Shown here piece after piece: positions 51,072-60,950 of a DNA stretch of 64,000 nucleotides (positions are counted from its first letter, which is position 1; the number at the start of each line of letters is the position of its first letter). The position numbers were made by a program, and so were the translations under genes. The stretch is from a bacterium (GTDB lineage Archaea > JAADDD01). Below the pieces are notes generated by a model. The model was not told the origin of the DNA. It did no database searches and was given only the letters and a program-made list of their open reading frames with translations. The stretch is from contig JAADDD010000003.1 of NCBI GenBank assembly GCA_013154095.1, positions 1 to 64,000 of the forward strand, in the 5' to 3' direction.

Positions 51072-53701
51072 AGTACTACGCCGTCGCTGCCTTTCCCTAT
51101 CCTAACGGTCAGCTCCACTTAGGCCACCTCGGCACTTATTTAACTGCAGATTTTGCTGCCAGGTACTACAAGCTTCGCGGCTACGACGTGCTCTATCCTA
51201 TGGGTTGGCACGTTACTGGACTGCCGATTTATTACATTGCTCGGCGCTTAGCAAGAGGGGACCAGAAAATTGTTGAGCTATTCACTAAAGTATACAAGCT
51301 ACCAGAAGAGCGGATAAAAGAGTTTGTCGATCCTCTAAAGATTATCGAGTTCTTTAAGGGCTTAATGAAAGAGGACATGCAGCTGCTCAACTTAATGATA
51401 GACTGGTCGCGCGAGTTTAGCACGATAGATCCTCACTTTACCAAGTTCATCCACTGGCAGTTCTCTAAACTGCACGAGAAAGGCTACATAATCAAAGGCA
51501 AGTATCCTGTAGCCTGGTGTCCTGTGGACCAGCAGCCCATAGGCAAGGGTTCTGCTGAGCGCTCTAAAGGAGAAGAGGCTGACATAGTAGAAATGACAAT
51601 AATAAAATTTAAGGTAGAACTGAACGGCGAAGAGGTTGTCCTTCCTGCAGCAACTCTTAGACCTGAAACAGTTTTTGGAGCCACGAATCTTTGGATTAAT
51701 CCTAGGCTAGAATACTGGCTAACTGAAGTCAATGGAGAAAAGTGGATAGTTGTTAAGGAATGCATAGAAAAACTGCAAGATCAAGAAAAAGTTGTCAAGC
51801 CAATAAAACAAATTAATGTAACAGAATTAATAGGCAAAACAGCTAAACTAGTATTACCTGATGAAGTGCTGGAAGTAAAGGTTGCTCCTGCAGAATTTCT
51901 CGAGGCATGGAAAGGTACCGGTATAGTAATGTCTGTGCCTGCGCATGATCCATATGATTACATTGCTTATAGACAAGTCAAGGACCAGCTAGGCTTACCT
52001 GCACCAAAGAAAGTGATCGACACAGCTATAGACATGGAGCAAGTAACTGCTGGTATCTCTTCGCACGACGATCCTCGTTTACAGCAGCTCAAGGAAGAAA
52101 TATACTTGCAGGAACTTTCTAGGCCATACATTTACGGAAAGTTTGCTGGTCTAACCACGCAGGAAGCAAGAGAAAAGATCAAGGAATACTTGGCAGTGCA
52201 CGGTTTAGCCGACAAGCTCTATGAACTTTCTGAACTGGCAGTCTGTCGCTGCGGAGCAGTGCTGCATGTAAAGATCATTGACCAGTGGTTCATAGACTAC
52301 ACTAACCCTGCATGGAAAGAACTAGCGCTGCAGTGGCTCGAGCAGGCAAAAATCTACCCCGAGAAACGCAGGTACTCGGTAGAGCAGGCAATCAAGAACG
52401 CTGGCAAAAGACCTTGCGCGCGCAGGGTAGGTATCGGCTCGCCGTTTCCGTTCGAGGAAGGCTGGATCATTGAACCTCTCAGTGATTCAACCATCTACAT
52501 GGCATACTTCACAATAGCACACCTAATCAAGCAAGTGGATCCAGAAAAACTCACTCCTATAGTGTTCGATTATATATTCTTAGGCAAGGGCGATGCAGAT
52601 GAAATTGCCAAGCAAACTGGTATTTCTAAAGAACTGCTAGAAAATATGCGCAAGGAATTTCTCCGCTGGTATCCTCTAGACGTTAATTTCACTGGCGCAG
52701 ACCTGCTCACCAACCACTCTACCTTCTATATATACCACCATGTCGCCATCTTTCCCCGGGAGCTCTGGCCGAAGGCTCTAGGTATCAGCGGTATTGGCAA
52801 GTACGAGGGCCAGGAGCTGCACAAGTCAAAAGGAGCTAGACCTGTGCGCGAGTACATCGAGCTCTACGGCACAGACGTTGTGCGGCTCTGGTACGCTTAT
52901 TCTGCGGAGTACGGCGAAGACTTTAGCTACTATGAACATGACAGAGAATTTGTTGCTAAGCGCTTGGCACAGTTAAAAGAACTTTGGGAAAAACTGCCGG
53001 ACGGAGAAGATCATTCACTTCTAGGTAATTGGATAAAGGCAGAATTTAATGAGTTGTTGGACAAGTACTGTAAACTTTTTGAGGAGCTGCGCTTTAGAAG
53101 TGTTGCAGTACTGCTTCTATGCGAAATGTACAACAAGCTAGAGCTTTATCTACAGGCAGCAAGCAATCCTGGAGCAGCAAAGTCTATACTACGCGGTTTA
53201 CTTGCTTTGCTCTGGCCATTTGTTCCAGGATTTGTCGAGCAGCTGCTTGGCGGTCAACCAGCATTTCCTTCTAAGTTCGAGCTGAACAAGACTGCTCCTG
53301 CTGAAGTAATACATGCTTACATTAGCAGGCTGCTTGAAGATATCCGTGCAGTGCTTAAGCTAGCAGCCAGGAAATCTGGCAAGACTCCAAGTAAACTTTT
53401 CATTTATCTTGCTTCTGACGAAAAATATATTGCATTGGAAAAACTACTCAAAGGAGAACAAACAGGACTACCAAAAGAAGAAGAACAACGCATGGAAAAA
53501 ATCGCAAAAGAGCTGGGACTTGCTCCAGGAAAACTCTTCGACGAAAAAGAGTTGCTGGCAGAAATAGCAGATTTTATAAAGAAGACCACTGGCATAACCG
53601 AGATTCATGTATTTAAATATGGGTCAGACAAAAGTATATATGACCCTTCAGGGAAAGCTCCAGCAGCTATACCATATAAACCTAGCCTATGGGTAGAGTG
53701 A
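51068..53701 (+). CDS. leuS: Leucyl-tRNA synthetase (archaeal, undivided)
   Basis: 877 residues. HIGH motif as HLGH in [15 protein letters not shown]1 editing domain with [17 protein letters not shown] and [15 protein letters not shown]; anticodon-binding helices; C-terminal domain. The KMSKS motif is degenerate: the aligned segment reads ELHKSKGA. The gene is a single frame, unlike the split alpha/beta LeuRS of some organisms. Coupled to rfcS. Confidence 0.95.
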   Translation: MKYYAVAAFPYPNGQLHLGHLGTYLTADFAARYYKLRGYDVLYPMGWHVTGLPIYYIARRLARGDQKIVELFTKVYKLPEERIKEFVDPLKIIEFFKGLMKEDMQLLNLMIDWSREFSTIDPHFTKFIHWQFSKLHEKGYIIKGKYPVAWCPVDQQPIGKGSAERSKGEEADIVEMTIIKFKVELNGEEVVLPAATLRPETVFGATNLWINPRLEYWLTEVNGEKWIVVKECIEKLQDQEKVVKPIKQINVTELIGKTAKLVLPDEVLEVKVAPAEFLEAWKGTGIVMSVPAHDPYDYIAYRQVKDQLGLPAPKKVIDTAIDMEQVTAGISSHDDPRLQQLKEEIYLQELSRPYIYGKFAGLTTQEAREKIKEYLAVHGLADKLYELSELAVCRCGAVLHVKIIDQWFIDYTNPAWKELALQWLEQAKIYPEKRRYSVEQAIKNAGKRPCARRVGIGSPFPFEEGWIIEPLSDSTIYMAYFTIAHLIKQVDPEKLTPIVFDYIFLGKGDADEIAKQTGISKELLENMRKEFLRWYPLDVNFTGADLLTNHSTFYIYHHVAIFPRELWPKALGISGIGKYEGQELHKSKGARPVREYIELYGTDVVRLWYAYSAEYGEDFSYYEHDREFVAKRLAQLKELWEKLPDGEDHSLLGNWIKAEFNELLDKYCKLFEELRFRSVAVLLLCEMYNKLELYLQAASNPGAAKSILRGLLALLWPFVPGFVEQLLGGQPAFPSKFELNKTAPAEVIHAYISRLLEDIRAVLKLAARKSGKTPSKLFIYLASDEKYIALEKLLKGEQTGLPKEEEQRMEKIAKELGLAPGKLFDEKELLAEIADFIKKTTGITEIHVFKYGSDKSIYDPSGKAPAAIPYKPSLWVE

Positions 53702-53702
53702 A

Positions 53703-54038
53703 ATGCTCAACATTCCTAACATCGAGAAAGAGCTAGAGATCCTGAGGAGGTTCATCGAGATCATAGATTTGCTGGCAACAGAAGGTCCTATGGGATTCAG
53801 AAAACTTTCAGAAAAGCTGGAGCTGCCTCCACACCTTGTTAAGCATGCGCTTTCTATCTTGCAGTTAGATTTTCTAGTAAGAACATCTGGTAGAGGTTCA
53901 ATGCTAACTTCTAATGCTCTAAAAGAAATGGAAGCTATAAAAGAGGATCTAGAAATTTTGCGCCAAGAACTCGATGAAATAATCCAGCTAACAGACAAAA
54001 CTATCCAGCACCTTAAACAACAGGAAAAGAAAAAGTAG
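53703..54038 (+). CDS. Winged-helix regulator-like protein
   Basis: 111 residues. FIEIIDLLATEGPMGFRKLSEKLELPPHLVKHALSILQLDFLV is a typical winged helix-turn-helix; the C-terminal third is a Glu/Lys coiled coil. Starts 1 base after leuS stops and 4 bases before rnp3. Possibly a regulator of this superoperon. Confidence 0.7.
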   Translation: MLNIPNIEKELEILRRFIEIIDLLATEGPMGFRKLSEKLELPPHLVKHALSILQLDFLVRTSGRGSMLTSNALKEMEAIKEDLEILRQELDEIIQLTDKTIQHLKQQEKKK

Positions 54039-54041
54039 TGC

Positions 54042-54731
54042 ATGTACTGGTGCTTTGACCTACGTGTTAGTCCTGCTGTTGAAGGATTGGCTGATTTATT
54101 GCTGAAACTAGACTACTCTAAGGTTGTGCTTTCCCCACAAGGAAATCTACAAGACTACAAGCGCTTGCTCGAGCAGCTAGAAGTTGCTGGTATTGAATGC
54201 TACTTTCTCTCGTTTAGACCACTCAGCTTGCCAAAGCACTGCTATATTTTGGCGGCTGAAGGCGGAACAAAGAAACAGAACATGAAAATCGTTGCCAACT
54301 ATACAGTTGATGTTCTTGTTAATCCTTCAGGCAGAACAAAGCTCAAAGACTTCTTGCATAATATTAGTTCTGGCATTGATACTAAACTTCTTCACTGCCT
54401 GAAAAATCGCTGCCTGTGGTTTGCTTTGCCATATACTAGAATATACCAGTTTCATGGCTACTACCAGGCGCTCGCAGCCAGGCAGCTAGTCCAGGACCTG
54501 CGCTTGCTAAAAAAGTTTTCTGTGCCTGTTATCCTTTCTTGCTCTACAGATAATCTTTTCTGGCTTCGTCATCCAGAAGATATTACTGTGTTGATCGAGC
54601 AAGCTTCAGGCGAAGAACTAGAACAAGAATGGCTGCTAAAAGCATTCAAGGAATTTCCTGAGCAACTCTTGGAGTACAAAGGAATGCTGCTTCCAGGACT
54701 TAAAGTTCTTGAGCTGGGAGAATGCTGCTAA
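54042..54731 (+). CDS. rnp3: RNase P protein component 3 (Rpp30)
   Basis: 229 residues, TIM-barrel-like: KVVLSPQG, CYILAAEGGTKKQNMKIVAN, VDVLVNPSG and LLKKFSVPVILSCSTDN match Rpp30. Paired with Pop5 downstream (10-base overlap), the partner in RNase P that matures tRNA 5' ends. Divergent but position is decisive. Confidence 0.85.
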   Translation: MYWCFDLRVSPAVEGLADLLLKLDYSKVVLSPQGNLQDYKRLLEQLEVAGIECYFLSFRPLSLPKHCYILAAEGGTKKQNMKIVANYTVDVLVNPSGRTKLKDFLHNISSGIDTKLLHCLKNRCLWFALPYTRIYQFHGYYQALAARQLVQDLRLLKKFSVPVILSCSTDNLFWLRHPEDITVLIEQASGEELEQEWLLKAFKEFPEQLLEYKGMLLPGLKVLELGECC

Positions 54732-55018
54732 AACCTTCACTGAGAGAAAAAAAGAGATACATTGTTGTTGAGCTAATAAATAACAGCGAGGATCCTGAAA
54801 ATATTGTCCAGCGTCTGGGAAAAGTTTACGGTACTCTTGGCCTAACACTTTACGGTATCTCTGTGGTGAAGGTAAGCAGGCGCTACCTTATTGTGCGCTG
54901 CAAGCATAACTGCGTGAAGCAGACAATTGCAGGATTAATGCTGTTGTTCGGTAATTTTATTCCTAAAGTTTTAAAAGTTACTGGAACTTTAAAAAAGGCA
55001 AAGCAACTAATCAGGTGA
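54722..55018 (+). CDS. rnp2: RNase P protein component 2 (Pop5)
   Basis: 98 residues. KPSLREKKRYIVVEL, YGTLGLTLYGISVVKVSRRYLIVRC and the following helices match archaeal Pop5. Forms the active heterotetramer with Rpp30. Six bases before psmA. Confidence 0.9.
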   Translation: MLLKPSLREKKRYIVVELINNSEDPENIVQRLGKVYGTLGLTLYGISVVKVSRRYLIVRCKHNCVKQTIAGLMLLFGNFIPKVLKVTGTLKKAKQLIR

Positions 55019-55024
55019 ACCAGC

Positions 55025-55747
55025 ATGTTCCAGATTTTCCCCTACGGAGGCTACGATCGTTCAGTGGCCCTTTTCAGTCCTGACGGCACAATAGTACAGG
55101 TCGAGTATGCACAGAATGCTGTGGCCAAGGCAAAAATTTCTATGATAATGAAAACACGTGAAGGAATAATTTTCTGCGGTCTCAAGGAACGAGTAGTTAG
55201 GCTAATTTCAGAGAACCACAACGAAAAAATCTACAAAATAGACGAGCACATGGCAGCAATAATTTCTGGCTGGTTGCCAGATGGTAGGATCCTAGTAGAG
55301 CGAGCCAGAGACATTGCAGTGACGCACAGAATACTCTACGATGAGCCAGCCTCGCCGGAAGAGGTAATGAACGAGCTGGCCTACCTCATGCAGATGTACA
55401 CTCAGCTAGGAGGAGCAAGACCGTTCGGTGTCAACTTAATGCTTGGCGTGATCGACGGTAGGCAGCCGCGAGTAATGGTAATTGGTCCGCCTGGCGAGCC
55501 CTACGAGGTGCATGCATGGGCTGCAGGTTCTGGATACTCTGAAATCCTAGAATACTGGGAGAACGTTTACGAGCCCAGCATTTCGCTAGAGCGAGGCCTA
55601 GAGCTGGTGTTCGATGCGCTGAAGCAGGTCAAGAAGAAGCTAGCTCCTGAAGAGTACGAGCTTGCCACGCTCACGCTCGACAAGCAGTTCAAGATTTATA
55701 ATATAGAAGAAAGGAAAGAATTACTAGAAAAATACTATAAGCAGTGA
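55025..55747 (+). CDS. psmA: Proteasome alpha subunit
   Basis: 240 residues. [24 protein letters not shown] is the alpha-subunit signature; [13 protein letters not shown] and [15 protein letters not shown] follow. It forms the outer rings of the 20S core; psmB is at 38087. No PAN-type regulator is in the window. Confidence 0.97.
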   Translation: MFQIFPYGGYDRSVALFSPDGTIVQVEYAQNAVAKAKISMIMKTREGIIFCGLKERVVRLISENHNEKIYKIDEHMAAIISGWLPDGRILVERARDIAVTHRILYDEPASPEEVMNELAYLMQMYTQLGGARPFGVNLMLGVIDGRQPRVMVIGPPGEPYEVHAWAAGSGYSEILEYWENVYEPSISLERGLELVFDALKQVKKKLAPEEYELATLTLDKQFKIYNIEERKELLEKYYKQ

Positions 55748-55754
55748 GCCTGGC

Positions 55755-56459
55755 ATGGCCAAGAAACAGCCAGTCGTTGCCAGGCTCAGGGTCAAGGATA
55801 AAATTTTCGAGATCCTTGTTGATCCTGACCTTGCATTCGAGTATAAAATAAAGAAAAAACAAATCAGCATCTACAATATTTTAGCGGTTGACGAAATCTT
55901 TAAGGATGCAAGAAAAGGAGAAAAGTTCTCGCCCACCGAGCTCAAGAAAGTTTTTGGCACAGAGGATGTTTACCAAATAGCAAAGAAAATTCTGGAAGAA
56001 GGAGAACTGCAAATAACTACAGAACAGCGCAGACAACTAATAGAGCAGCTAAGAAAGCAGATAGCCTTTCTTATTTCACGTTATGCAATTGATCCTAGAA
56101 CAAAGGCTCCGCACCCACCTGAGCGCATACTCACTGCAATGGAAAAAGCTAGAGTATCCATTGATCCATTTAAGTCTGCAGAAGAACAAGTCGAGGGAGT
56201 AATAGAAGCCATCAAGAAAAAGAACGTTCTTCCAATGATTATTGCTACCAGAAAGCTTGAAGTAGTGATACCTGCAGAAATAGCCCCTAAAATTTATTCT
56301 CAGGTAAAGAGGATATCAGGAATAAAGAGCGAAGAGTGGCTAAACGATGGTAGCTGTAGAATTGTTCTAGAAGTTCCTGCAGGAGTGGTAGACGAAATTA
56401 TAGGAAAAATTAATAAATTAGGCGAGGGCAAAATAAGCTTCAGGATACTAGAACAGTGA
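55755..56459 (+). CDS. sdo1: Ribosome maturation protein SBDS (Sdo1)
   Basis: 234 residues with the three SBDS domains: N-terminal FYSH domain, helical centre ([17 protein letters not shown]), and a ferredoxin-like C-terminal domain. It helps release aIF6 from the large subunit. In many archaea exosome genes follow; here L37ae follows after 4 bases. Confidence 0.95.
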   Translation: MAKKQPVVARLRVKDKIFEILVDPDLAFEYKIKKKQISIYNILAVDEIFKDARKGEKFSPTELKKVFGTEDVYQIAKKILEEGELQITTEQRRQLIEQLRKQIAFLISRYAIDPRTKAPHPPERILTAMEKARVSIDPFKSAEEQVEGVIEAIKKKNVLPMIIATRKLEVVIPAEIAPKIYSQVKRISGIKSEEWLNDGSCRIVLEVPAGVVDEIIGKINKLGEGKISFRILEQ

Positions 56460-56463
56460 AAAC

Positions 56464-56724
56464 ATGGCAAGGCTCAAGGTTACTAAAGGTCTTGGAGCAC
56501 GTTATGGTCTGCGCATCCGCAGGCTCGTAGAGCAGGCAGAACAACAGTATAAACACAAGCGCCTAGAATGTCCGAGGTGCCACAAGCAAGCACTTAAACG
56601 GGTTGCTGCCGGTATCTGGGAGTGCAGGAACTGCGGCTACAAGTTTGCCGCAGGAGCTTACACTCCTAGGCGTATACTAACAGAGGCATTCGAAAAGACA
56701 CTGCAGGAGAAGGAGAAAGCATGA
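56464..56724 (+). CDS. rpl37ae: 50S ribosomal protein L37ae (eL43)
   Basis: 86 residues. GLGARYGLRIRR start and zinc ribbon CPRCHK..CRNCGYKFAAGAY. Overlaps rpo12 by 4 bases (ATGA). Confidence 0.95.
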   Translation: MARLKVTKGLGARYGLRIRRLVEQAEQQYKHKRLECPRCHKQALKRVAAGIWECRNCGYKFAAGAYTPRRILTEAFEKTLQEKEKA

Positions 56725-56885
56725 AACGTTTGACCCGCGAGCAAATCAGGTATAGGTGCTTTTTCTGCGGTAAAGTGTACACAAGCGAAGAAGTAGAGGC
56801 AATGCGCGGTTTCTGTCCCAATTGCGGAAATAACGTTTTTGTAAAAGTAAGACCACAGCAACCTAAAATAGTCAAGGCTAGATGA
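56721..56885 (+). CDS. rpo12: RNA polymerase subunit Rpo12 (P)
   Basis: 54 residues. YRCFFCGKVY and FCPNCGNNVFVKVR give the zinc ribbon of Rpb12/RpoP. Overlaps both neighbours by 4 bases (ATGA). The C-terminal ~12 residues are slightly longer than usual. Confidence 0.92.
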   Translation: MKRLTREQIRYRCFFCGKVYTSEEVEAMRGFCPNCGNNVFVKVRPQQPKIVKAR

Positions 56886-57430
56886 AGTATCTAATTTCTA
56901 CTTCTAAGCGTCCGTCTAACTACAGCAGAAGTTTCGCAAAAGATCTAGAAAAAGTGCTGCCAGGATACTACCTGACCAGGGGAAAAGCAAGCCTGGATTA
57001 TATTTTTGACTTTGCGGCTGTTCATAACTTTGACATTATTGTCCTTATAGGCGAGAAGTACGGCAATCCAGCAACTCTTGAATTCTATGAACCAGACGGT
57101 TCTCCTAGAGGCCTGCAGCTAGCAGTAAAAGGAGTGAAGCTTATGCGCGACATGCGTACTAAATTAGGAGCAGACCTATATTCCTTTACTTCTGTTTTGT
57201 CAGTCTCTCCTGGATTTAAACCACTAACGTATGCTAAAATACTTGAAAAGATTACTGGTCTTCCTCTAGAGCTTGGCAGCAAGAAGCAACTGCTCGAGAA
57301 GTATGGCACCGTGCTGAACCTTGAGCGCAGCAAGGATCCTGCCTGCATTTTTAGGCTCTGCTTCTACACGCTCGTAGGCGGAGAAGTTAAAGCTGTTGGA
57401 CCAGTTATTAAAGTAATGGGATTTTTATGA
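56882..57430 (+). CDS. Brix-domain ribosome biogenesis protein (Imp4-like)
   Basis: 182 residues. ISTSKRPSNYSRSFAKDLEKVLPG start, a FDIIVLIGEKYGNPATLEF strand segment and a C-terminal strand pair, as in archaeal Brix/Imp4 proteins that assist rRNA processing. Part of the superoperon. Confidence 0.92.
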   Translation: MKYLISTSKRPSNYSRSFAKDLEKVLPGYYLTRGKASLDYIFDFAAVHNFDIIVLIGEKYGNPATLEFYEPDGSPRGLQLAVKGVKLMRDMRTKLGADLYSFTSVLSVSPGFKPLTYAKILEKITGLPLELGSKKQLLEKYGTVLNLERSKDPACIFRLCFYTLVGGEVKAVGPVIKVMGFL

Positions 57431-57732
57431 AGTACTTGTTTGTGCTGCGCGGAGAGTTTCCTGACTATATTCGTCTCGCGCTCGACACAGAAACGCCTGA
57501 AGTTAAACGAAGGGTAAAATCAAAATATAAAAAGACTAAAATTATTATAGCTTCAACCTCTTATACGCACTTCCGTGCTGCTGTACTCTCTGTGCTACAC
57601 TTGCTGCAAATGCTGGAGCGTGTCAGTGCGGTGCTAGAGGATGAACGAGCAAGAGCTTCAGCAGCTAGTAACCCAGTACATGGTTGTGGAGAACCAGCTC
57701 AAGATGCTAGAACTAAGAAAGAAGGAAATTGA
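57427..57732 (+). CDS. pcc1: KEOPS subunit Pcc1
   Basis: 101 residues. IRLALDTETPEVKRRVKSKY and SYTHFRAAVLSVLHLLQMLERV are the Pcc1 core; the dimer supports t6A tRNA modification. The last ~30 residues overlap the prefoldin gene in another frame by 92 bases and look like a by-product of that overlap. ATGA overlap upstream. Confidence 0.87.
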   Translation: MKYLFVLRGEFPDYIRLALDTETPEVKRRVKSKYKKTKIIIASTSYTHFRAAVLSVLHLLQMLERVSAVLEDERARASAASNPVHGCGEPAQDARTKKEGN

Positions 57733-57946
57733 AACTGTGCTAAAGCGACTAGAAAACTATACTGGAAAAATATACAAATTAGTGGGAGAGCTCCTTCTAG
57801 AAGAAGACAAGCAGAAGTTACTGGAAGAGCTGCAAGAAGAGAAAGAGATCATTGAATCTCGGCTAAAGGTTTTGCAGGCACAAAAAGAAAAGCTGAAAAA
57901 AGTACTAGAAAGTGTCGAGCTTGAAGGCACAAATAATTCTGGATAG
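57641..57946 (+). CDS. pfdB: Prefoldin beta subunit
   Basis: 101 residues: N-terminal coiled coil, then GKIYKLVGELLLEEDKQKLLEEL (the beta-hairpin region) and a C-terminal coiled coil. Prefoldin hands unfolded proteins to the thermosome. A later ATG at 57680 would shorten the first coil and the overlap with pcc1. Standard neighbour of pcc1. Confidence 0.9.
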   Translation: MNEQELQQLVTQYMVVENQLKMLELRKKEIETVLKRLENYTGKIYKLVGELLLEEDKQKLLEELQEEKEIIESRLKVLQAQKEKLKKVLESVELEGTNNSG

Positions 57947-59069
57947 TCTCGTTGTTATTTTAATAGCTTTAGTGTTCATCGCGTTTTTCTTTAGCAGATA
58001 TTCTTCTCTCTTACCTTATGTAGTAAAATCAGGAATAATTGTGAAGATAAAAGCGCTGCACGACTATCTTAGCTTCGGCGAATATCTTGTCGATTTAGGC
58101 TATACTTGCCTGTATAGCCCTAATATTACTCTGCGCTGCTACGATTTCTTGCTTCCAGGAGGCGTGCACTTCTTTCCTGTTGGCAGGTTCGTGATTGTAT
58201 TTGGCACAAGGGCCGAGCACCCTTTGTTCACGCCTACGCTCAACAAAAGCGCGCTCAGCAATGTACCGCAGTACTGTTTACGTGCGCTTAACGGCACCAA
58301 CAAAACAAAAAATAAAATAGTGCAGGTGGTCAGCTACGTCTATCAAGCAGGAGTATGCTATGCTGCTTACCAGAACGGCAGCTACCAGGAAGTGCCGGCA
58401 AACTACTGCGTGTGCCAGTATCCTAGTATCAGCGGTACAGGAGGTATCACGTTCTTCAATGTTTCAGAGCCGATTGAGCAAGTAACAACGCCTCTCTGGG
58501 ACGAAGTAGCTAAGTACGGTTTCGACAAGCATCCCCAGCTAATCATTCTTGGCAAGTTCTTCATCAATCCTGCATGCAAGCAGCAGCTGCTTTACCAGAT
58601 CCTTTACAACTACACTAACGGCAAGAACTATACCTGCAAAAATTTCTCGCGTACAGGGCAATTTGCTTTCTGCGTGGCTATGGCAATACTTAAGCATTGC
58701 GCGAGGAGTTCGCCAACATTCACTCTTTATATAATTCCGCTAGACGAAAACATTAGCCTCTTCTTCCCTCTAAACACAAAACAAGGAAACGGATATATCT
58801 TAAACTACAACTACACTGTACCGCAGTACTTCGTGCTCTACAAGAACTACTTTGCCTTTCCTAGCAAATTTAACTGCACCGTCACGAGCCAAGGAATAAC
58901 CTGCAACTACACTGTTAGCAGTACAGCAATTCCGTTAATCCAGTTCAGCGCAAGCGGAGCAGAAATAACGGTCGAGCGTGCGCTACTGCCAAACAAGACA
59001 GTTGCCTACCTCTGCTACGCACCCGATCACTGCATTACAGTAAAGCCGACAAAGCAGTCGAAGAAATGA
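57912..59069 (+). CDS. Membrane-anchored, cysteine-rich extracytoplasmic protein
   Basis: 385 residues. One N-terminal transmembrane helix (IILDSLVVILIALVFIAFFF), then a large outside domain with ~16 cysteines and numerous N-glycosylation sequons (NGT, NYT, NFS, NVS). Overlaps prefoldin by 35 bases and the next gene by 4. Its place inside a translation operon is unusual. The fold was not recognised. Confidence 0.65.
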   Translation: MSSLKAQIILDSLVVILIALVFIAFFFSRYSSLLPYVVKSGIIVKIKALHDYLSFGEYLVDLGYTCLYSPNITLRCYDFLLPGGVHFFPVGRFVIVFGTRAEHPLFTPTLNKSALSNVPQYCLRALNGTNKTKNKIVQVVSYVYQAGVCYAAYQNGSYQEVPANYCVCQYPSISGTGGITFFNVSEPIEQVTTPLWDEVAKYGFDKHPQLIILGKFFINPACKQQLLYQILYNYTNGKNYTCKNFSRTGQFAFCVAMAILKHCARSSPTFTLYIIPLDENISLFFPLNTKQGNGYILNYNYTVPQYFVLYKNYFAFPSKFNCTVTSQGITCNYTVSSTAIPLIQFSASGAEITVERALLPNKTVAYLCYAPDHCITVKPTKQSKK

Positions 59070-60037
59070 AAGTTATTATTACTCACAAGTATGCCGACGT
59101 AGATGCACTTGCCTGTGCTGTAGCGCTGAAAAAACTGCATGAAGGAGCAGTACTAGTTTTTCCTGAAGGATTAAACAAACAAGCACGCGAGCTCTTGCAC
59201 CGGCTTGGCCTGCAGCTAGAGTATTATACTACTGTCGAGCAATTGCCGCAAGAAGAGATAGAAGAGCTAGTGCTCGTAGATACAGCTAGCCTAGAAACTG
59301 CTCCTGGAGCAGAGATACTTGCTGGCAGGGCAAAGAAAGTGGTCGTGTATGACCACCACAAACCAGGGAAACTGCCTGCTGGAGCAGAGCTGCACTTATT
59401 CGATGTACCTGCGCTTTCAGAAGCTGTGTACTGCCTGCTAAAAGAGAAGCTAGAAAAGCAGGAGCTTATCTTGCTTGCCTGTGGAATACTCACAGATACT
59501 CGCTTTCTCAGGCTAGCTAGCGCGAAAACGATGGCAGTTCTGCAAGAAATTATTCAGCGCGCAGGAACAACGCTCGAAGATTTGCGCAGATTACTTTCTC
59601 TTGACCAAGACTATAGCCAAAGAGTAGCTCTGGTCAAAGCATTCAAGCGCATGAAAGTTTACGTGCTCATGGACAAGTATTTCTTAGCTGTTACCCATTC
59701 CAGCTCGCACGAATCTACTATAGCAAACTCGCTAGTAAGCAGCTTTGCAGACATTGCAGTAGTAGTAGCAGTAAAGGAAAGCGAAAGTACTGTGCGCATA
59801 GTTTGCAGGACAAGAAATGTTCCAGAATTGCCGTGCGCCTACGAGCTAGTCAAGCTGCTGCAAGAAAGACTAGGGGGTAGTGGAGGCGGGCACAAGCATG
59901 CAGCAGTGCTAGAAATAAAAGTAAATAAAAAGTTAAAAAAGCAGACAGCAGTACCTGCTTATCTCCAGCAAGTGGTGCAGGTAGTTATCGATGCCGTGGG
60001 AGCTGGTCCCGGAGCATATAAGGAACTTACTGTATAA
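59066..60037 (+). CDS. DHH-DHHA1 family phosphoesterase
   Basis: 323 residues. HKYADVDALACA, LVDTAS, YDHHKPG, ILTDTRF of the DHH domain and a DHHA1 domain with GGSGGGHKHAA. Such enzymes degrade short oligonucleotides or cyclic dinucleotides (NrnA/GdpP-like) or process DNA (RecJ-like). The family is commonly adjacent to prefoldin in archaea. Confidence 0.88.
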   Translation: MKVIITHKYADVDALACAVALKKLHEGAVLVFPEGLNKQARELLHRLGLQLEYYTTVEQLPQEEIEELVLVDTASLETAPGAEILAGRAKKVVVYDHHKPGKLPAGAELHLFDVPALSEAVYCLLKEKLEKQELILLACGILTDTRFLRLASAKTMAVLQEIIQRAGTTLEDLRRLLSLDQDYSQRVALVKAFKRMKVYVLMDKYFLAVTHSSSHESTIANSLVSSFADIAVVVAVKESESTVRIVCRTRNVPELPCAYELVKLLQERLGGSGGGHKHAAVLEIKVNKKLKKQTAVPAYLQQVVQVVIDAVGAGPGAYKELTV

Positions 60038-60950
60038 ACAGAAGTACGTGCCTGCAGGCAAGCATACAGGAGTAAAGCTCTGCCACTGGACAAAAGAAGC
60101 TCTGCTCCGGGGAAGAGCTTGCTACAAGCAAGTATTTTACGGCATCCAAACACACCGCTGCCTGCAGATGAGTCCTGCAATTACCTGGTGCCATCTGCGC
60201 TGCTTCCATTGCTGGAGACCCTCAGAGTATTTCTTGCCGCCAGAAGATTTACTGCAGCACAAGGAAGAGCTAGACGAACCAAAAACAATTGTGGAGCTTG
60301 CCATACAAGCACAGCAGCAAATAATAAAGAGTTTTTATGGCCTAGTTAAAGAAGGGAGAATTCCTGAGGAGCGCTACAAAGAAGCGATGAAACCTAACCA
60401 GGTAGCCATTAGTCTAGTCGGAGAACCGCTGATTTATCCGTACATGGATGAACTGGTAAAGGAATTCAAGGCAAGAGATTTTACCGTGTTCATTGTAACT
60501 AATGGTATGGAACCAAAGTACCTAGAAGAAATGACAACTTATCCTATGAATCTTTATTTATCAGTTCACGGTCCAACAAAACAATTCTTTGGCCAATTTG
60601 CCAAGCCATATATGCCTTTAGATGAGGCATGGCAGCGATTAATTCGTTTTGTAGAGCTTTTTCGCGAACTTCGGTCTACTCCAGTAAACACTGTTTACCG
60701 CATAACGCTGATCAAGGGCATGAACGATTCCTTGCTCAAGGAATTTGCCAGGTTTGTCGAGCTAGGAGAACCTAAATATGTTGAGGTAAAGGCATACATG
60801 GCTGTGGGCTTCTCGCGGTTCAGGCTAGGACCAGAATATTCTCCGAGCCATGCAGAAGTAAGAGCGTGGGCAGAGCAGCTAGCAGCAGTGGTAGGCTATG
60901 AGCCAAGAAAAGAAGTTCCTGAAAGCAGGGTTGTTCTCCTTATGGGATAG
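59991..60950 (+). CDS. taw1: tRNA 4-demethylwyosine synthase Taw1 (TYW1)
   Basis: 319 residues. KHTGVKLCHWTKEALL, FYGIQTHRCLQMSP and the radical SAM cysteines in WCHLRCFHCWRP are the Taw1 signature. It makes the tricyclic base at position 37 of tRNA-Phe from m1G and pyruvate. Overlaps the upstream gene by 47 bases. Confidence 0.95.
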   Translation: MPWELVPEHIRNLLYKQKYVPAGKHTGVKLCHWTKEALLRGRACYKQVFYGIQTHRCLQMSPAITWCHLRCFHCWRPSEYFLPPEDLLQHKEELDEPKTIVELAIQAQQQIIKSFYGLVKEGRIPEERYKEAMKPNQVAISLVGEPLIYPYMDELVKEFKARDFTVFIVTNGMEPKYLEEMTTYPMNLYLSVHGPTKQFFGQFAKPYMPLDEAWQRLIRFVELFRELRSTPVNTVYRITLIKGMNDSLLKEFARFVELGEPKYVEVKAYMAVGFSRFRLGPEYSPSHAEVRAWAEQLAAVVGYEPRKEVPESRVVLLMG

